Of a stretch of 64,000 nucleotides of DNA, positions 39,527 through 48,325 are shown piece by piece (the stretch's first letter is position 1; the number at the start of each line of letters is the position of its first letter). The notes below the pieces were generated by a model. It was given only the letters and a program-made list of their open reading frames with translations. It did not search any database and was not told the origin of the DNA. Source of the DNA: Campylobacterales bacterium. GTDB lineage: Bacteria > Campylobacterota > Campylobacteria > Campylobacterales > Sulfurimonadaceae. Location: contig JAPLGP010000031.1 of assembly GCA_026390075.1 (NCBI GenBank), positions 51,310 to 115,309 on the forward strand, given 5' to 3'. The translations under genes and the position numbers were made by a program.

Positions 39527-40158
39527 CTTAAACTAAATATCCTCTTGCCGTTGCTAATTATTGAGCCGTCACCTTGAAGGGTAGCCTCAGATAATGAAAT
39601 TTTTAAATTATTTGCGTGTGTGAAAAAGTTTTTACTCTTGTAAAATTCTAACTCATATTTACTAAAAACTTGCTTCCATGAGATATTTTTTTCAATATTT
39701 TTAAAATACTTTTTTAACAACTCTTCCCTCGTGATAGTTATATCTAAAGTTCCAAACCCCTCAGGAGCTATAAGTAAATTTAATCCAACCCCACAAATAA
39801 CGCTCTCTTTAACTACTGTAGTAATCATTCCGCCTATTTTTAACGCATCTACATAAAAATCATTTGGCCATTTCAACCAAACCCTAGAAGAAAACTCACT
39901 CAAAGTCTCTTTCAAAATAGATGCAAAATAGATGGAAGATGATTCAAGTTTTAAGTCATTTGGTAAATCTTTGAGAGGAATTGCAAATGACAAGAAAAGG
40001 TTTCCCTCTAAACCGTTCCAAGAGTTCCCCCTACTTCCAACGCCATCCGTTTGTATATTAGCGACTATGGCATGTGGAAGTTCTATGCTACCTTCTCTCA
40101 CTAGCTCTTTTAAATACTCTTGAGTTGAGCCTACAGACTCAAGAAAGAGTGTCTGCAA
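39523..40158 (-). CDS. birA: biotin-[acetyl-CoA-carboxylase] ligase
   Basis: The catalytic domain shows GVGSRGNSWNGLEGNLFLS and WLKWPNDFYVDALKIGGM. At 211 aa it lacks the N-terminal HTH of E. coli BirA, so it is an enzyme only. It would biotinylate the carrier partner of the carboxylase encoded at the right end of the window. A repeat copy encodes ELPHAIVA. Confidence 0.93.
   Translation of the reverse strand: MQTLFLESVGSTQEYLKELVREGSIELPHAIVANIQTDGVGSRGNSWNGLEGNLFLSFAIPLKDLPNDLKLESSSIYFASILKETLSEFSSRVWLKWPNDFYVDALKIGGMITTVVKESVICGVGLNLLIAPEGFGTLDITITREELLKKYFKNIEKNISWKQVFSKYELEFYKSKNFFTHANNLKISLSEATLQGDGSIISNGKRIFSLR
40069..40078 (+). repeat. GGCATGTGGA repeat in birA
   Basis: Exact copy; the gene strand encodes LPHAIV. 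Confidence 0.9.
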
Positions 40159-41047
40159 GGCTCAATCTTTTACCGTTAATGTAGGAAAGAATATCCATCT
40201 CATTTTTTGATTCAGGCTGAACCCTAAAAATTCTGATACTTCCCTCTTTACATCCAACAACTATGCTTGAAGAATCTATTTTTAAGATTTTACCCATCTC
40301 ATTTTGAGACAGATTTTCTTCCAATGAAATCTCTTTGAGCTTTAATCCACATGCCAAGTAAATTCCAGGCCACGGAGTAAATGCACGGTATTTATTATAA
40401 AGTTTCACAGCACTCTCAAAACGAACTTCACCATCTTGTTTTGTAATTTTAGAACAATGCGTGGCATGTGCATTATCTTGTTTTATTGGAGTATATGCAT
40501 TGAAATTTTGAAGCACATCGAGTGTCAAATCAGCAGCTACTTGCGTCAATCTATCAAAAAGCGATTCCACCATCTCATCATCGCCAACATCAATAGTCTC
40601 TATCTTGATGATATCGCCCGTATCTAAACCCTCTTCCATAAGCATAGCCGTAACACCCGTTTGCTTGTCAGCATTTAAAAGTGTTTGCTGAATCGGACTC
40701 GCTCCGCGGTACTGCGGTAAAATCGAAGCATGAAGATTTATACAAGGTGCATGGTCTAAAATCTCTCGTGGCAAAATCTGCCCATATGCCGCTACAATTA
40801 TATAATCACACTCAATTTTCAAAAGCTCTTGTACAACCGCGCTCTCACGAAGTCGATTTGGTTGATACACGGGAATTTCATTTGCACATGCCAAGATTTT
40901 AACCTCGGGTGCAGTCATCACTTTTTTTCTTCCAACTGGCTTGTCAGGTTGCGTATAGACTGCGACTACTTCTATATTTTTTGTATCGAGAAGTCGTTGC
41001 AAAATCTCTTTAGCATACTCAGGTGTACCCATAAAAATTATTTTCAT
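40139..41047 (-). CDS. fmt: methionyl-tRNA formyltransferase
   Basis: MKIIFMGTPEYAKEIL and INLHASILPQYRGASPIQ carry the formyl-transfer catalytic residues. The C-terminal OB-like domain follows. The length of 302 aa is normal. It overlaps birA by 20 bp. One exact and two near copies of the dispersed repeat lie inside. Confidence 0.96.
   Translation of the reverse strand: MKIIFMGTPEYAKEILQRLLDTKNIEVVAVYTQPDKPVGRKKVMTAPEVKILACANEIPVYQPNRLRESAVVQELLKIECDYIIVAAYGQILPREILDHAPCINLHASILPQYRGASPIQQTLLNADKQTGVTAMLMEEGLDTGDIIKIETIDVGDDEMVESLFDRLTQVAADLTLDVLQNFNAYTPIKQDNAHATHCSKITKQDGEVRFESAVKLYNKYRAFTPWPGIYLACGLKLKEISLEENLSQNEMGKILKIDSSSIVVGCKEGSIRIFRVQPESKNEMDILSYINGKRLSLADTLS
40346..40355 (-). repeat. 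GGCATGTGGA repeat in fmt
   Basis: Exact copy; encodes LACGLK. Copies with one mismatch lie at 40463 and 40883. Confidence 0.9.
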
Positions 41048-41812
41048 TTACTGAGCACTTGTAAAAAAAGTTCCACCAATATGACTTTTCTCTAACATAA
41101 AACTTTTTACATGAGTCAAATCAAATCCGCTAGTGAGAAACATATCAATTCCACATGCCAACAAATAATCCGCCGCTTTGAGTTTTGTAACGATGCCGCC
41201 TGTTGCAAAAACATTGTTTGGGTTGACCTCTTTTTCAAGCTCATTTTTATCAATGGTATTTACAACTTTTAAAATCTTGGCATGTGGATTTTCTCGTGGG
41301 TCTGAATCATAAAAAGCGTCAATATCTGAGAGAATTATCAATATATCTGAGTCTGTATGTTTTGTCATATAGGCTGAGAGTTGGTCATTATCGCCTACAA
41401 CAAGCTCTTCTGTGGCTGTTGCATCATTTTCATTGACGATAGGAATTACCCCACTGCTAAGAAGTGTATCCACAGTATTTTTGATTCTCTCAATATCATC
41501 GGTTTTACTAAAATTAGCAGCGGACACTAAAACTTGCGCCGTAATAATCTCATGCGTTGCAAATTTTTTAGCATAAGTTTTCATCAAAATAGGTTGCCCG
41601 ATAGCGGCGAGTGCCTGTTTATTTTTCAGCACACTTCTATCGAGTTTGAGTTTTGTATAACCCGCAGCGACTGCTCCTGAAGAGACTAAAATAACTTCAT
41701 TCTCTTTTTGAAGCTCACTCAAAAAATCAACCAATGCCCGCATTCTATCAAGTGCAATAACACCATTTTGTGTTAAAACAGCACTTCCAACTTTAACGAC
41801 TACTCTTTTCAT
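41048..41812 (-). CDS. proB: glutamate 5-kinase without PUA domain
   Basis: The amino-acid-kinase fold is clear from RVVVKVGSAVLTQNG, ILVSSGAVAAGYTKL, NENDATATEELVVGDNDQLSA and GTGG-like ATGGIVTKLKAA. At 254 aa it lacks the C-terminal PUA domain of E. coli ProB. It phosphorylates glutamate in proline synthesis. It abuts fmt and carries two repeat copies (LACGIDM, ENPHAKI). Confidence 0.95.
   Translation of the reverse strand: MKRVVVKVGSAVLTQNGVIALDRMRALVDFLSELQKENEVILVSSGAVAAGYTKLKLDRSVLKNKQALAAIGQPILMKTYAKKFATHEIITAQVLVSAANFSKTDDIERIKNTVDTLLSSGVIPIVNENDATATEELVVGDNDQLSAYMTKHTDSDILIILSDIDAFYDSDPRENPHAKILKVVNTIDKNELEKEVNPNNVFATGGIVTKLKAADYLLACGIDMFLTSGFDLTHVKSFMLEKSHIGGTFFTSAQ
41150..41159 (-). 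repeat. GGCATGTGGA repeat in proB
   Basis: Exact copy; encodes LACGID. Confidence 0.9.
41279..41288 (+). repeat. GGCATGTGGA repeat in proB
   Basis: Exact copy; the gene strand encodes NPHAKI. Confidence 0.9.
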
Positions 41813-41821
41813 GTTGCAATA

Positions 41822-42928
41822 CTATTTTGTTTGTCTATTTGTATGTACTAAATTAAACAGAGAGTATTTTAAAGGCTCAATGTTTTTATTTGTAGCAGAA
41901 GAAATCGGTGCGATAAAGTATGGTAAAGATTTATCATACCCTAAAGTTTCATCTGCATTTTCTTGAATAAAATAAGGAAGCTCAGCATCAAAATTAAATT
42001 CACTACTCTTATTTGCACTCACGCCAATAAGATTTAAGAAACTTTCAACAAGTTCAGAAACTTCTTCAGGCGGTACAATATCAACTCTAGTAAGTGCTAT
42101 TGCATATTTGTTCTCTGCCATTATTTGAGAAAAAGCTGAAATTTCACTTTTTAGAGTTTCGATTTGCTCTTTTAAATCTCTGTAGGAAGCCAAATCAACC
42201 ATATATAAAAGTATTTTCGTTCTCTCAATATGTTGTAAAAACTGAATTCCTAAACCTTTGCCCTCATGAGCGCCACCAATAATTCCAGGAATATCCGCCA
42301 TGATAAAAGACTCAAAATCACCAATATTTACCTGTCCAAGCTTTGGAGTAAGTGTTGTAAACTCATAGTTTGCTATTTCTGGACGCGCATTTGAAACTGT
42401 CGAAATAAGAGTTGACTTTCCAACATTAGGAAAACCTACAAGCCCAACATCGGCTATAAGTTTTAAATCCAATTTTACTTGTCTTGTCTTACCTTGTTCG
42501 CCAGGTTGTGCATAAGTTGGTCTTTGATTTGTTGATGATTTAAAACGCGTATTTCCAAGTCCGCCTTTTCCACCTGTGATAAATTCCTCTTCCTGACCAT
42601 CTTCTAACATGTCAAAAAGAACTTCACCACTCTCCATATCGATAATCTGAGTTCCAGGTGGAACAATAATAACCTCTTTCGCACCAGAGCGACCAGTCAT
42701 ATTTCGACCTTCCCCTTGAACACCATTTTCTGCTTTTATGTGCATCTTTTTTTGAAAATGTGAGAGTGTATGCGTATTATTATTACACTTAAACCAGATG
42801 TCGCCACCTTTTCCACCATCGCCACCATTTGGTCCGCCATTAAGAACAAATTTTTCACGACGAAATGCAACGCATCCTTGTCCACCTTTTCCAGATGAAA
42901 CGGTTAATTCAACACTATCTGTAAACAT
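41822..42928 (-). CDS. obg: GTPase Obg/CgtA
   Basis: The glycine-rich Obg fold (SGKGGQGCVAFRREKFV, GGPNGGDGGKGGD) is followed by a G domain with GFPNVGKSTL and DIPGIIGGAHEGKGLG. It acts in 50S assembly and stress control. It is 368 aa long, and the order rplU-rpmA-obg is conserved across bacteria. Confidence 0.97.
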   Translation of the reverse strand: MFTDSVELTVSSGKGGQGCVAFRREKFVLNGGPNGGDGGKGGDIWFKCNNNTHTLSHFQKKMHIKAENGVQGEGRNMTGRSGAKEVIIVPPGTQIIDMESGEVLFDMLEDGQEEEFITGGKGGLGNTRFKSSTNQRPTYAQPGEQGKTRQVKLDLKLIADVGLVGFPNVGKSTLISTVSNARPEIANYEFTTLTPKLGQVNIGDFESFIMADIPGIIGGAHEGKGLGIQFLQHIERTKILLYMVDLASYRDLKEQIETLKSEISAFSQIMAENKYAIALTRVDIVPPEEVSELVESFLNLIGVSANKSSEFNFDAELPYFIQENADETLGYDKSLPYFIAPISSATNKNIEPLKYSLFNLVHTNRQTK

Positions 42929-43066
42929 TGTAGATATCCTTAGTTGATAATACTTAAAAATTCACTTGATTTTAAAAAAGAGTAAACTGTTAAATATTTT
43001 AGTTATTTAGGTGTAAAACCTAATGATTGAAGCAGAATATTCGGGCAAAGCCCAAACATTGTAGAA

Positions 43067-43324
43067 TTATGCAGCAGGGATTATAGAAACTTGTTGGCGT
43101 TTTTTGTCTTTTCTCTCGAATTTAACAACACCTTCAATAAGTGCATAAATTGTATGGTCTTTTCCCATACCAACATTTTTACCTGGGTGAACTTTCGTTC
43201 CTCTTTGACGAATGATGATATTACCAGCGATTACAGCTTGACCACCATACTTCTTAACACCGAGTCTTCTACCAGCCGAGTCACGATTATTCTGTGTACT
43301 ACCCTGACCTTTCTTATGTGCCAT
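43067..43324 (-). CDS. rpmA: 50S ribosomal protein L27
   Basis: [22 protein letters not shown] and the [14 protein letters not shown] block are diagnostic. It is 85 aa long, with 20 bp to rplU. The 138-bp gap after it, before obg, is AT-rich with a short GGGC/GCCC inverted repeat but no convincing terminator. Confidence 0.98.
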   Translation of the reverse strand: MAHKKGQGSTQNNRDSAGRRLGVKKYGGQAVIAGNIIIRQRGTKVHPGKNVGMGKDHTIYALIEGVVKFERKDKKRQQVSIIPAA

Positions 43325-43344
43325 ACTTTACTCCTTAATCTTGA

Positions 43345-43653
43345 TTATGCAGCTATCTTAACGATGCGAACACGAGTGAAATCTCTTCTGAAACCTCTTT
43401 TAACTTTACTATCTTTACGACGACGCTTCTTAAAAGTAATAACTTTTTTGTCACGACCTTCATTGATAACTTCAGCAGTTACAATAGCACCATTTACATA
43501 TGGTGTTCCCATTCTAAGTTCACCAGCGTTTACAGCTAGAACTTCTTTAATTTCGATGATAGCTTTTGGCTCAAGAGACATGTTATCAAATTTTAAGATA
43601 TCACCCTCTTGAACTTTATACTGCTTACCACCATTTTTAATAATTGCGTACAT
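43345..43653 (-). CDS. rplU: 50S ribosomal protein L21
   Basis: [18 protein letters not shown] and the C-terminal [16 protein letters not shown] identify L21 (102 aa). TATAAT-like sequence on the minus strand (43671-43676) lies close ahead of the start and may be its -10 element. Confidence 0.98.
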   Translation of the reverse strand: MYAIIKNGGKQYKVQEGDILKFDNMSLEPKAIIEIKEVLAVNAGELRMGTPYVNGAIVTAEVINEGRDKKVITFKKRRRKDSKVKRGFRRDFTRVRIVKIAA

Positions 43654-43786
43654 CTATGGTCCTTAAATATATTATATTAACATCAACTTCTGAGTGCAGA
43701 AAAAATCACGCACCCTAAAGTCCTATTTCTACAAAAAGTCTGGAATTATATCCATCTAAGCTTTAAGTTTTGTTTAATGCCAAAAC

Positions 43787-44128
43787 TTATTCAAGTTCCA
43801 ATTGCATCAGATACATCTCTTCGCCATCAAGAATATCAAGTTCTACGCTTTGGCAATGAGGACAGCAGTACTCCAACTTCGCCAAAGTAGATTCACTTAA
43901 GCAACTATTACACTTTATCTTAATAGGCTGAATGTTCATAATAAACTCAGCACCATCACAAACTGTTTGCTCTTTAAAAGTATCAAAAGCAGTTTTTAAA
44001 AGCTCAGGTTCAACACCACTCATCACGCCGATTTTTACTACAACTTTCGTCACTTTTGTCGCATCATTTGCTTTTGCATTCTCTTCACATGCATCTAAAA
44101 GCGACTGAACTATACTATATTCATGCAT
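43787..44128 (-). CDS. hypA: hydrogenase nickel-incorporation protein HypA
   Basis: [18 protein letters not shown] carries the nickel-binding His2. The zinc site is CNSC...CCPHC. HypA works with HypB to insert nickel into NiFe-hydrogenase. The track start at 44134 is a TTG; the ATG at 44128 overlaps the hypE stop (TGATG) and gives the family N-terminus. It is the last gene of the hyp cluster. Confidence 0.95.
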   Translation of the reverse strand: MHEYSIVQSLLDACEENAKANDATKVTKVVVKIGVMSGVEPELLKTAFDTFKEQTVCDGAEFIMNIQPIKIKCNSCLSESTLAKLEYCCPHCQSVELDILDGEEMYLMQLELE

Positions 44129-45120
44129 CAGCAAATCCTCGGCAAAAGTTCACCCGTTGGAGTTTCTAAAAATCTTGAAGTTCCCCATGCACTTTTGAGT
44201 ATCACTTTTTTAGCATGTCTGTTTGTGACGATTCCTATAATCTCGGCATGTGGATTGAAGGTTCTTAAGATTCCACATGCCGTATCTGCGTCCTCTTTTT
44301 TTACAGCCAAAACAAATGTGCCTTCATTCGCCAAAGCAGTTGCCTCAAAGCCAAGCATTTCGCAGATGCCTTTAACCTCATCGCTGATAGGAATTTTTTC
44401 CTCTTCAACCTCAATGCAAACATTTGACTGCTTCGCCCATTCGTTCAAAACAGCACTCACTCCCCCTCTCGTTGCATCTCGCATGGCGGTAATTTTTATG
44501 TTCGCATCAAGCAACGCTTTGACATGTGGAAATAAAGAGGTGCAATCACTTTGAAGCGCGGAACTCATCTCAATCCCCTCCCGAGCAGCAAAAATAGTCG
44601 CACCGTGACAACCGATATCACGGTTGAGTAAAATCACATCTTCCTCAGTAATATTGTTAGAACTAATCCCTTTTTTAAGCACCTCGCCAATGCCCGTAGT
44701 GTTGATAAAAATCTTGTCCACACTTCCGCGAGGCACAACTTTTGTATCGCCACTTACCACAATCGCACCGTTTACCTCAAGCTCTTTTTTCATACTTTCT
44801 ACGATTCGCTCAAGCTGTGCAATCTCAAAACCCTCTTCGATTATCACGCTGCAAGTCAAATACTTCGGAGCAGCTCCCATCATAGCGAGGTCATTACAAG
44901 TCCCACAAACCGCAAGTTTTCCTATGTCCGCTCCAGCAAAAAAAAGAGGCGAAACCGTAAAACTATCGGTAGAAAATGCCAAAGCACCCCCATGAATAAT
45001 CGCCGCATCTTCACTACGCTCTAAAATTTCGTTTTTAAAGGCTTTGTAAAACACGCTAGAGATAAGTTCATTATTCTCTTCCCCACCGTTTCCACATGCC
45101 AAGGTTACTGTTTTAGTCAT
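44128..45120 (-). CDS. hypE: hydrogenase expression/formation protein HypE
   Basis: HypE turns carbamoyl-thiocysteine at its C-terminal Cys into thiocyanate for the iron CN ligands. The product ends LLPRIC, with that Cys as the last residue. [30 protein letters not shown] and [14 protein letters not shown] are family blocks. It is 330 aa long. It is separated from hypD by about 10 kb of accessory DNA, and its first 8 bases overlap the end of the DUF1016 gene. Confidence 0.95.
   Translation of the reverse strand: MTKTVTLACGNGGEENNELISSVFYKAFKNEILERSEDAAIIHGGALAFSTDSFTVSPLFFAGADIGKLAVCGTCNDLAMMGAAPKYLTCSVIIEEGFEIAQLERIVESMKKELEVNGAIVVSGDTKVVPRGSVDKIFINTTGIGEVLKKGISSNNITEEDVILLNRDIGCHGATIFAAREGIEMSSALQSDCTSLFPHVKALLDANIKITAMRDATRGGVSAVLNEWAKQSNVCIEVEEEKIPISDEVKGICEMLGFEATALANEGTFVLAVKKEDADTACGILRTFNPHAEIIGIVTNRHAKKVILKSAWGTSRFLETPTGELLPRIC
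44245..44254 (+). repeat. GGCATGTGGA repeat in hypE
   Basis: Exact copy; the gene strand encodes NPHAEI. It faces the copy at 44272 as an inverted pair. Confidence 0.9.
44272..44281 (-). repeat. GGCATGTGGA repeat in hypE
   Basis: Exact copy; encodes TACGIL. With 44245 it forms 11-bp arms CGGCATGTGGA / TCCACATGCCG. Confidence 0.9.
45091..45100 (-). repeat. GGCATGTGGA repeat at the hypE start
   Basis: Exact copy; encodes LACGNG. Confidence 0.9.
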
Positions 45121-46195
45121 CTTCTCTCTCCGTTATAATCTCTTGTATCTCTTCATCTATAAGTTTACATAGTTCATTTACCGATGGTAAAACTATTTTA
45201 TACTTTGACACAAACATATTTTCGTCCAAACCTGCTGTTGCATACTCAACTTTTGTATGATTTTTATCAGTACAAAGAATAATACCTATGGGAGGGTTAT
45301 CATTTTCGCTTGAAATCTCATTTTTATAGTAATTGAGATAAAAATTCATCTGTCCAACATCTGCATGAGAAAAGGCTCTTACCTTTAAATCTACCAAAAC
45401 ATGGCATTTCAATATGCGATGATAAAAGACCAAATCTACTCTATCATGTTCATTCTCTATCGAAATTCTTTTTTGTCTAGCTTCAAAACAAAAACCAGTT
45501 CCAAGCTCGAGTAAAAAATCCTCAATATGATTTAAAAGTTCACTCTCCAAATCAGTTTCACTGTAACTCGCTTTTTCTGCAAGTCCTGTAAACTCAAGAA
45601 TGTAGGGATTTTTTATAATATCAGTAAGATTATAAATCTCTTTTTTGTTGTTTAAGCTTTGAAGTAATGATTTTTTATCTGTAGAGAGTCCCACTCTTTC
45701 ATAAAGTAGACTCTCTATCTGTCGTTTTAATTCTCTTACACCCCAGTTACCTTTAATCGCTTCAACTTCATAAAAGAGCCGTTTTATCTCATCATCAACT
45801 TTTATAAGTTCTATAAAATGACTAAAACCAAAATGTTTCAATAGTCTTTCGCCATCAATTCTAGATTTGTCAGACACTGTCTGACTTTTTTTATATTCAA
45901 TATTAAGTTGGCTAGACACTGTCTGACTTATTTGTGGATAAAACATATAAAATTGTCGCATCATTTTCAAGTTTGTTAATGACAATCCCTTTATATGCTT
46001 TAAATTATTAGCTAAATTCTGAATAACTTTTGCCCCATATTCAGCCCTATCATTCCCGTTTTGTTCATACTCGATTATATAATAACCGATGAGATAATTT
46101 CTAATAGTCAAGTTTACGCTCACACTTTGCAAAGCTTTTATTTGTAACGAGGTGTGTATGTGATTTATACTAGAGAGTAAATTTTCAAATGTCAT
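45113..46195 (-). CDS. DUF1016 (YhcG-type PD-(D/E)XK) nuclease-family protein
   Basis: The N-terminal DUF1016 helical region (LTIRNYLIGYYIIEYEQNG, YGAKVIQNLA) is followed by a PD-(D/E)XK-like domain (ENEHDRVDLVFYH, HVLVDLKVRAFSHADVGQM). Its putative catalytic residues are D, D and K in that order. Members often sit in defence islands and R-M loci. I start it at the ATG at 46195 with GGAG upstream; the track start at 46225 reads into a hypE remnant. It ends inside the hypE start codon region. A 17-bp palindrome, GTCAGACACTGTCTGAC, recurs in part 42 bp away within the gene. Confidence 0.8.
   Translation of the reverse strand: MTFENLLSSINHIHTSLQIKALQSVSVNLTIRNYLIGYYIIEYEQNGNDRAEYGAKVIQNLANNLKHIKGLSLTNLKMMRQFYMFYPQISQTVSSQLNIEYKKSQTVSDKSRIDGERLLKHFGFSHFIELIKVDDEIKRLFYEVEAIKGNWGVRELKRQIESLLYERVGLSTDKKSLLQSLNNKKEIYNLTDIIKNPYILEFTGLAEKASYSETDLESELLNHIEDFLLELGTGFCFEARQKRISIENEHDRVDLVFYHRILKCHVLVDLKVRAFSHADVGQMNFYLNYYKNEISSENDNPPIGIILCTDKNHTKVEYATAGLDENMFVSKYKIVLPSVNELCKLIDEEIQEIITEREDD
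45869..45924. repeat. two copies of palindrome AGACACTGTCT inside the DUF1016 gene
   Basis: The first copy is extended to a perfect GTCAGACA-C-TGTCTGAC (45869-45885). The second keeps the 11-bp core (45914-45924). They lie 42 bp apart and both encode SQTVS in the protein. Confidence 0.75.
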
Positions 46196-46202
46196 TGCTT
46201 CG

Positions 46203-46250
46203 TTCTCCTTCACAACTATTTCCACATGCCAAGGTTATTGTTTTGTTCAT
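46203..46250 (-). pseudogene. remnant copy of the hypE 5' end
   Basis: An ATG at 46250, 4 bp behind the KAP stop, opens a 21-codon frame starting MNKTITLACGNSCEGE. The true HypE starts [16 protein letters not shown]. About 41 of 48 bases match, with an identical 19-base core that contains the GGCATGTGGA repeat. It lies just upstream of the DUF1016 gene, whose other end abuts intact hypE, so the DUF1016 insert is bracketed by two hypE starts. Confidence 0.75.
46221..46230 (-). repeat. GGCATGTGGA repeat in the hypE remnant
   Basis: Exact copy, duplicated together with the hypE 5' end. Confidence 0.9.
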
Positions 46251-46254
46251 ATTT

Positions 46255-48309
46255 TTACCATTTTTCATTATTCTTCCAATAAGTTAACAAAATATTTTGT
46301 TCATCTGATAATGTTGATATATTTAAGTTTTTTATATATTCTTCTACTTCATTTAAATCTATTAAGTTTAAAAGATTATCTTTTGCAATTGAATGTTTGT
46401 CATATTGTCCTGTATTAGATGACATAACTTTACTAACTCTTTCAAAAACTTTTAATATTTCAAAAAAACTTTTGGTATCTTTAAAAATATAATCTTTTAA
46501 CTCATTTGACAACTTCTCTAATGAAGCTTTAAAACTATCGTAGATATAAACAATATATGATGGGTGTAAACCTTCCAAAATTTTATTCAGTGTAATGTCT
46601 TCTAACTTCTCTCTAACTACGTTATTAAGTTCCTCAAGAGTAGCTTTCGAAATGATTACTTTTTTATCACTGTATTCTTTTACAATTTCTTCGTTAATGT
46701 CTTTTAATAGTTGTGCTTTAATTATAAATGATATTTCATCATCATTTTTATAAAAATCTAAAAGAAAATTATCGACACTTTTATGCTCTAAAAGTAAACT
46801 GTATCCTAAATGTTCGTAGCTAACTGATGCACCAAAATAGGAACCTACATTTTCACTTTTTAACAGTTTACAGACTTTTAAAGTATTATAAAAAGCATTT
46901 TCAATCCCTTCTTTTTCAATCGATTCTTTAAGCTCATAGAACATATCTAAAAAATATTGACTTTTCTGTTTTTTATCAACTTCTTGCAATGCTTCTTTAA
47001 AAGCTTCAAAATCCAAACTTAATAACTTTTCTCTTATAATGTAATACTCTTTCATAGACATTTTGTCATCTGATGTTGAAAAAGAGAAGTAATTTTCAAA
47101 ATAATTAATATTACTAATATATTTTGTTGTATGACTGCCTTTCCGTCCAAAATCATACTTACTATATATTGGAAAAATTATTTCTAACAAATCCTTAAAT
47201 TCAAAAAAATCTTTCAAATTCTCATTAAAATTTTCTATAATCCTTTTTTTTTCTTTTTCTATTACTTCAGATGTTCTATAATTGCCAATAAAAAAATCAC
47301 TAGGTTTATCTTGGATTAGCTCATGTAATGTGTGATTTTTTAGTTTGATAAGAGAAATTATAAAAAAATCTGTAAAGTTCACATCTTCTGCAATAATTGG
47401 ATATTCAAAAGAAACAATATTTACAATCTGATTTATATCTCTTACAGTTTTTATATATTTATCAATTACCAAATGGACTTGGCTCCAAGTTTCTTTATTA
47501 AAGATATATTTTACTTTTTCAGTTTCAAGCTTTTCTAGTATTTCATCAAGCTCTTTAAATAATAGTCTTTTTATGGTTGTTTTATGTGGTTTTGGGATTG
47601 TTAATGGATACTGAACTATCTTTTCAAGATATTTTTGACCTTTCTCCGATTTAAACTTTTCAAGAGATTTTGACACTACACCTTTATCGTAGAGTAGTAT
47701 ATAAATCAGATTGTCAAAATCTGCAATCCCTTTTGTAAGCCTAAATATAAACTCTGTCTCTTTGTCAGTAAGTCTATCTATGTCGTCTATTATAATAACT
47801 ATTTTTTTTTCTAATCCTTTTAAATACTCATTTATTCTTTCTTTGATTTTTTCTAGGTTATCTTTATCTTCATCTTGAAATCGTTTAGCTATATTGTATT
47901 TGGCTTTTATGGCATCAGTTATACCTATACTTACGCTATCAGGAGCGATAGCAGCAATAAATTTTTTAACATCTTTTTTAAACTCATCTTTTTTTGCTTT
48001 TGTAGTCACAGAAAGAATAATTTTCATTAACTCATCAAAAAAAAGTTTCACAACCTGATTTATATCAGTGATAAGCCAAGGATTGAAATGAATAATTCTA
48101 TACTTATCTTTTTTCTCAGAACCCTTAATTTCATTTTTGATAAAATTAATTAAAGTAGTTTTGCCACTTCCCCACTCTCCCTCAATAGAGAGTATAAATG
48201 TCTCATCTTGAGAATAGTTTAAAATACCTTTTGCAACTCTTGATGCATATGGAGCAAAATTTAAACTATCTTCCTCTTTACTTTTTTTTGGTAAATCATT
48301 ATTGTGCAT
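46255..48309 (-). CDS. KAP family P-loop NTPase
   Basis: The N-terminus carries Walker A SIEGEWGSGKTTLINF (about 41-56), and Walker B KKIVIIIDDIDRLTD is near residue 170. Both are typical of KAP NTPases (684 aa). No transmembrane pair is evident in the KAP domain. The C-terminal half is helical and charged, without recognised motifs. KAP NTPases occur in phage-defence and membrane-signalling settings; here it neighbours Fic, DUF1016 and R-M genes, so defence is the best guess but unproven. Confidence 0.8.
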   Translation of the reverse strand: MHNNDLPKKSKEEDSLNFAPYASRVAKGILNYSQDETFILSIEGEWGSGKTTLINFIKNEIKGSEKKDKYRIIHFNPWLITDINQVVKLFFDELMKIILSVTTKAKKDEFKKDVKKFIAAIAPDSVSIGITDAIKAKYNIAKRFQDEDKDNLEKIKERINEYLKGLEKKIVIIIDDIDRLTDKETEFIFRLTKGIADFDNLIYILLYDKGVVSKSLEKFKSEKGQKYLEKIVQYPLTIPKPHKTTIKRLLFKELDEILEKLETEKVKYIFNKETWSQVHLVIDKYIKTVRDINQIVNIVSFEYPIIAEDVNFTDFFIISLIKLKNHTLHELIQDKPSDFFIGNYRTSEVIEKEKKRIIENFNENLKDFFEFKDLLEIIFPIYSKYDFGRKGSHTTKYISNINYFENYFSFSTSDDKMSMKEYYIIREKLLSLDFEAFKEALQEVDKKQKSQYFLDMFYELKESIEKEGIENAFYNTLKVCKLLKSENVGSYFGASVSYEHLGYSLLLEHKSVDNFLLDFYKNDDEISFIIKAQLLKDINEEIVKEYSDKKVIISKATLEELNNVVREKLEDITLNKILEGLHPSYIVYIYDSFKASLEKLSNELKDYIFKDTKSFFEILKVFERVSKVMSSNTGQYDKHSIAKDNLLNLIDLNEVEEYIKNLNISTLSDEQNILLTYWKNNEKW

Positions 48310-48325
48310 TTTTTATCCTCATAAG

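Noticed and set aside
43043-43053. GGGC-AAA-GCCC inverted repeat after rpmA as terminator
   Set aside because: The stem is only 4 bp and no T-run follows on the minus strand.
43765-43788. AAGTTTTG / CAAAACTT hairpin behind hypA
   Set aside because: The 8-bp stem overlaps the hypA stop and lacks a T-run on the hypA strand, so it is too weak to call a terminator.
46196-46225. The upstream ATG for the DUF1016 gene (MEIVVKENEA)
   Set aside because: These codons are read from the hypE remnant; the ATG at 46195 has a better ribosome site and fits the domain start.
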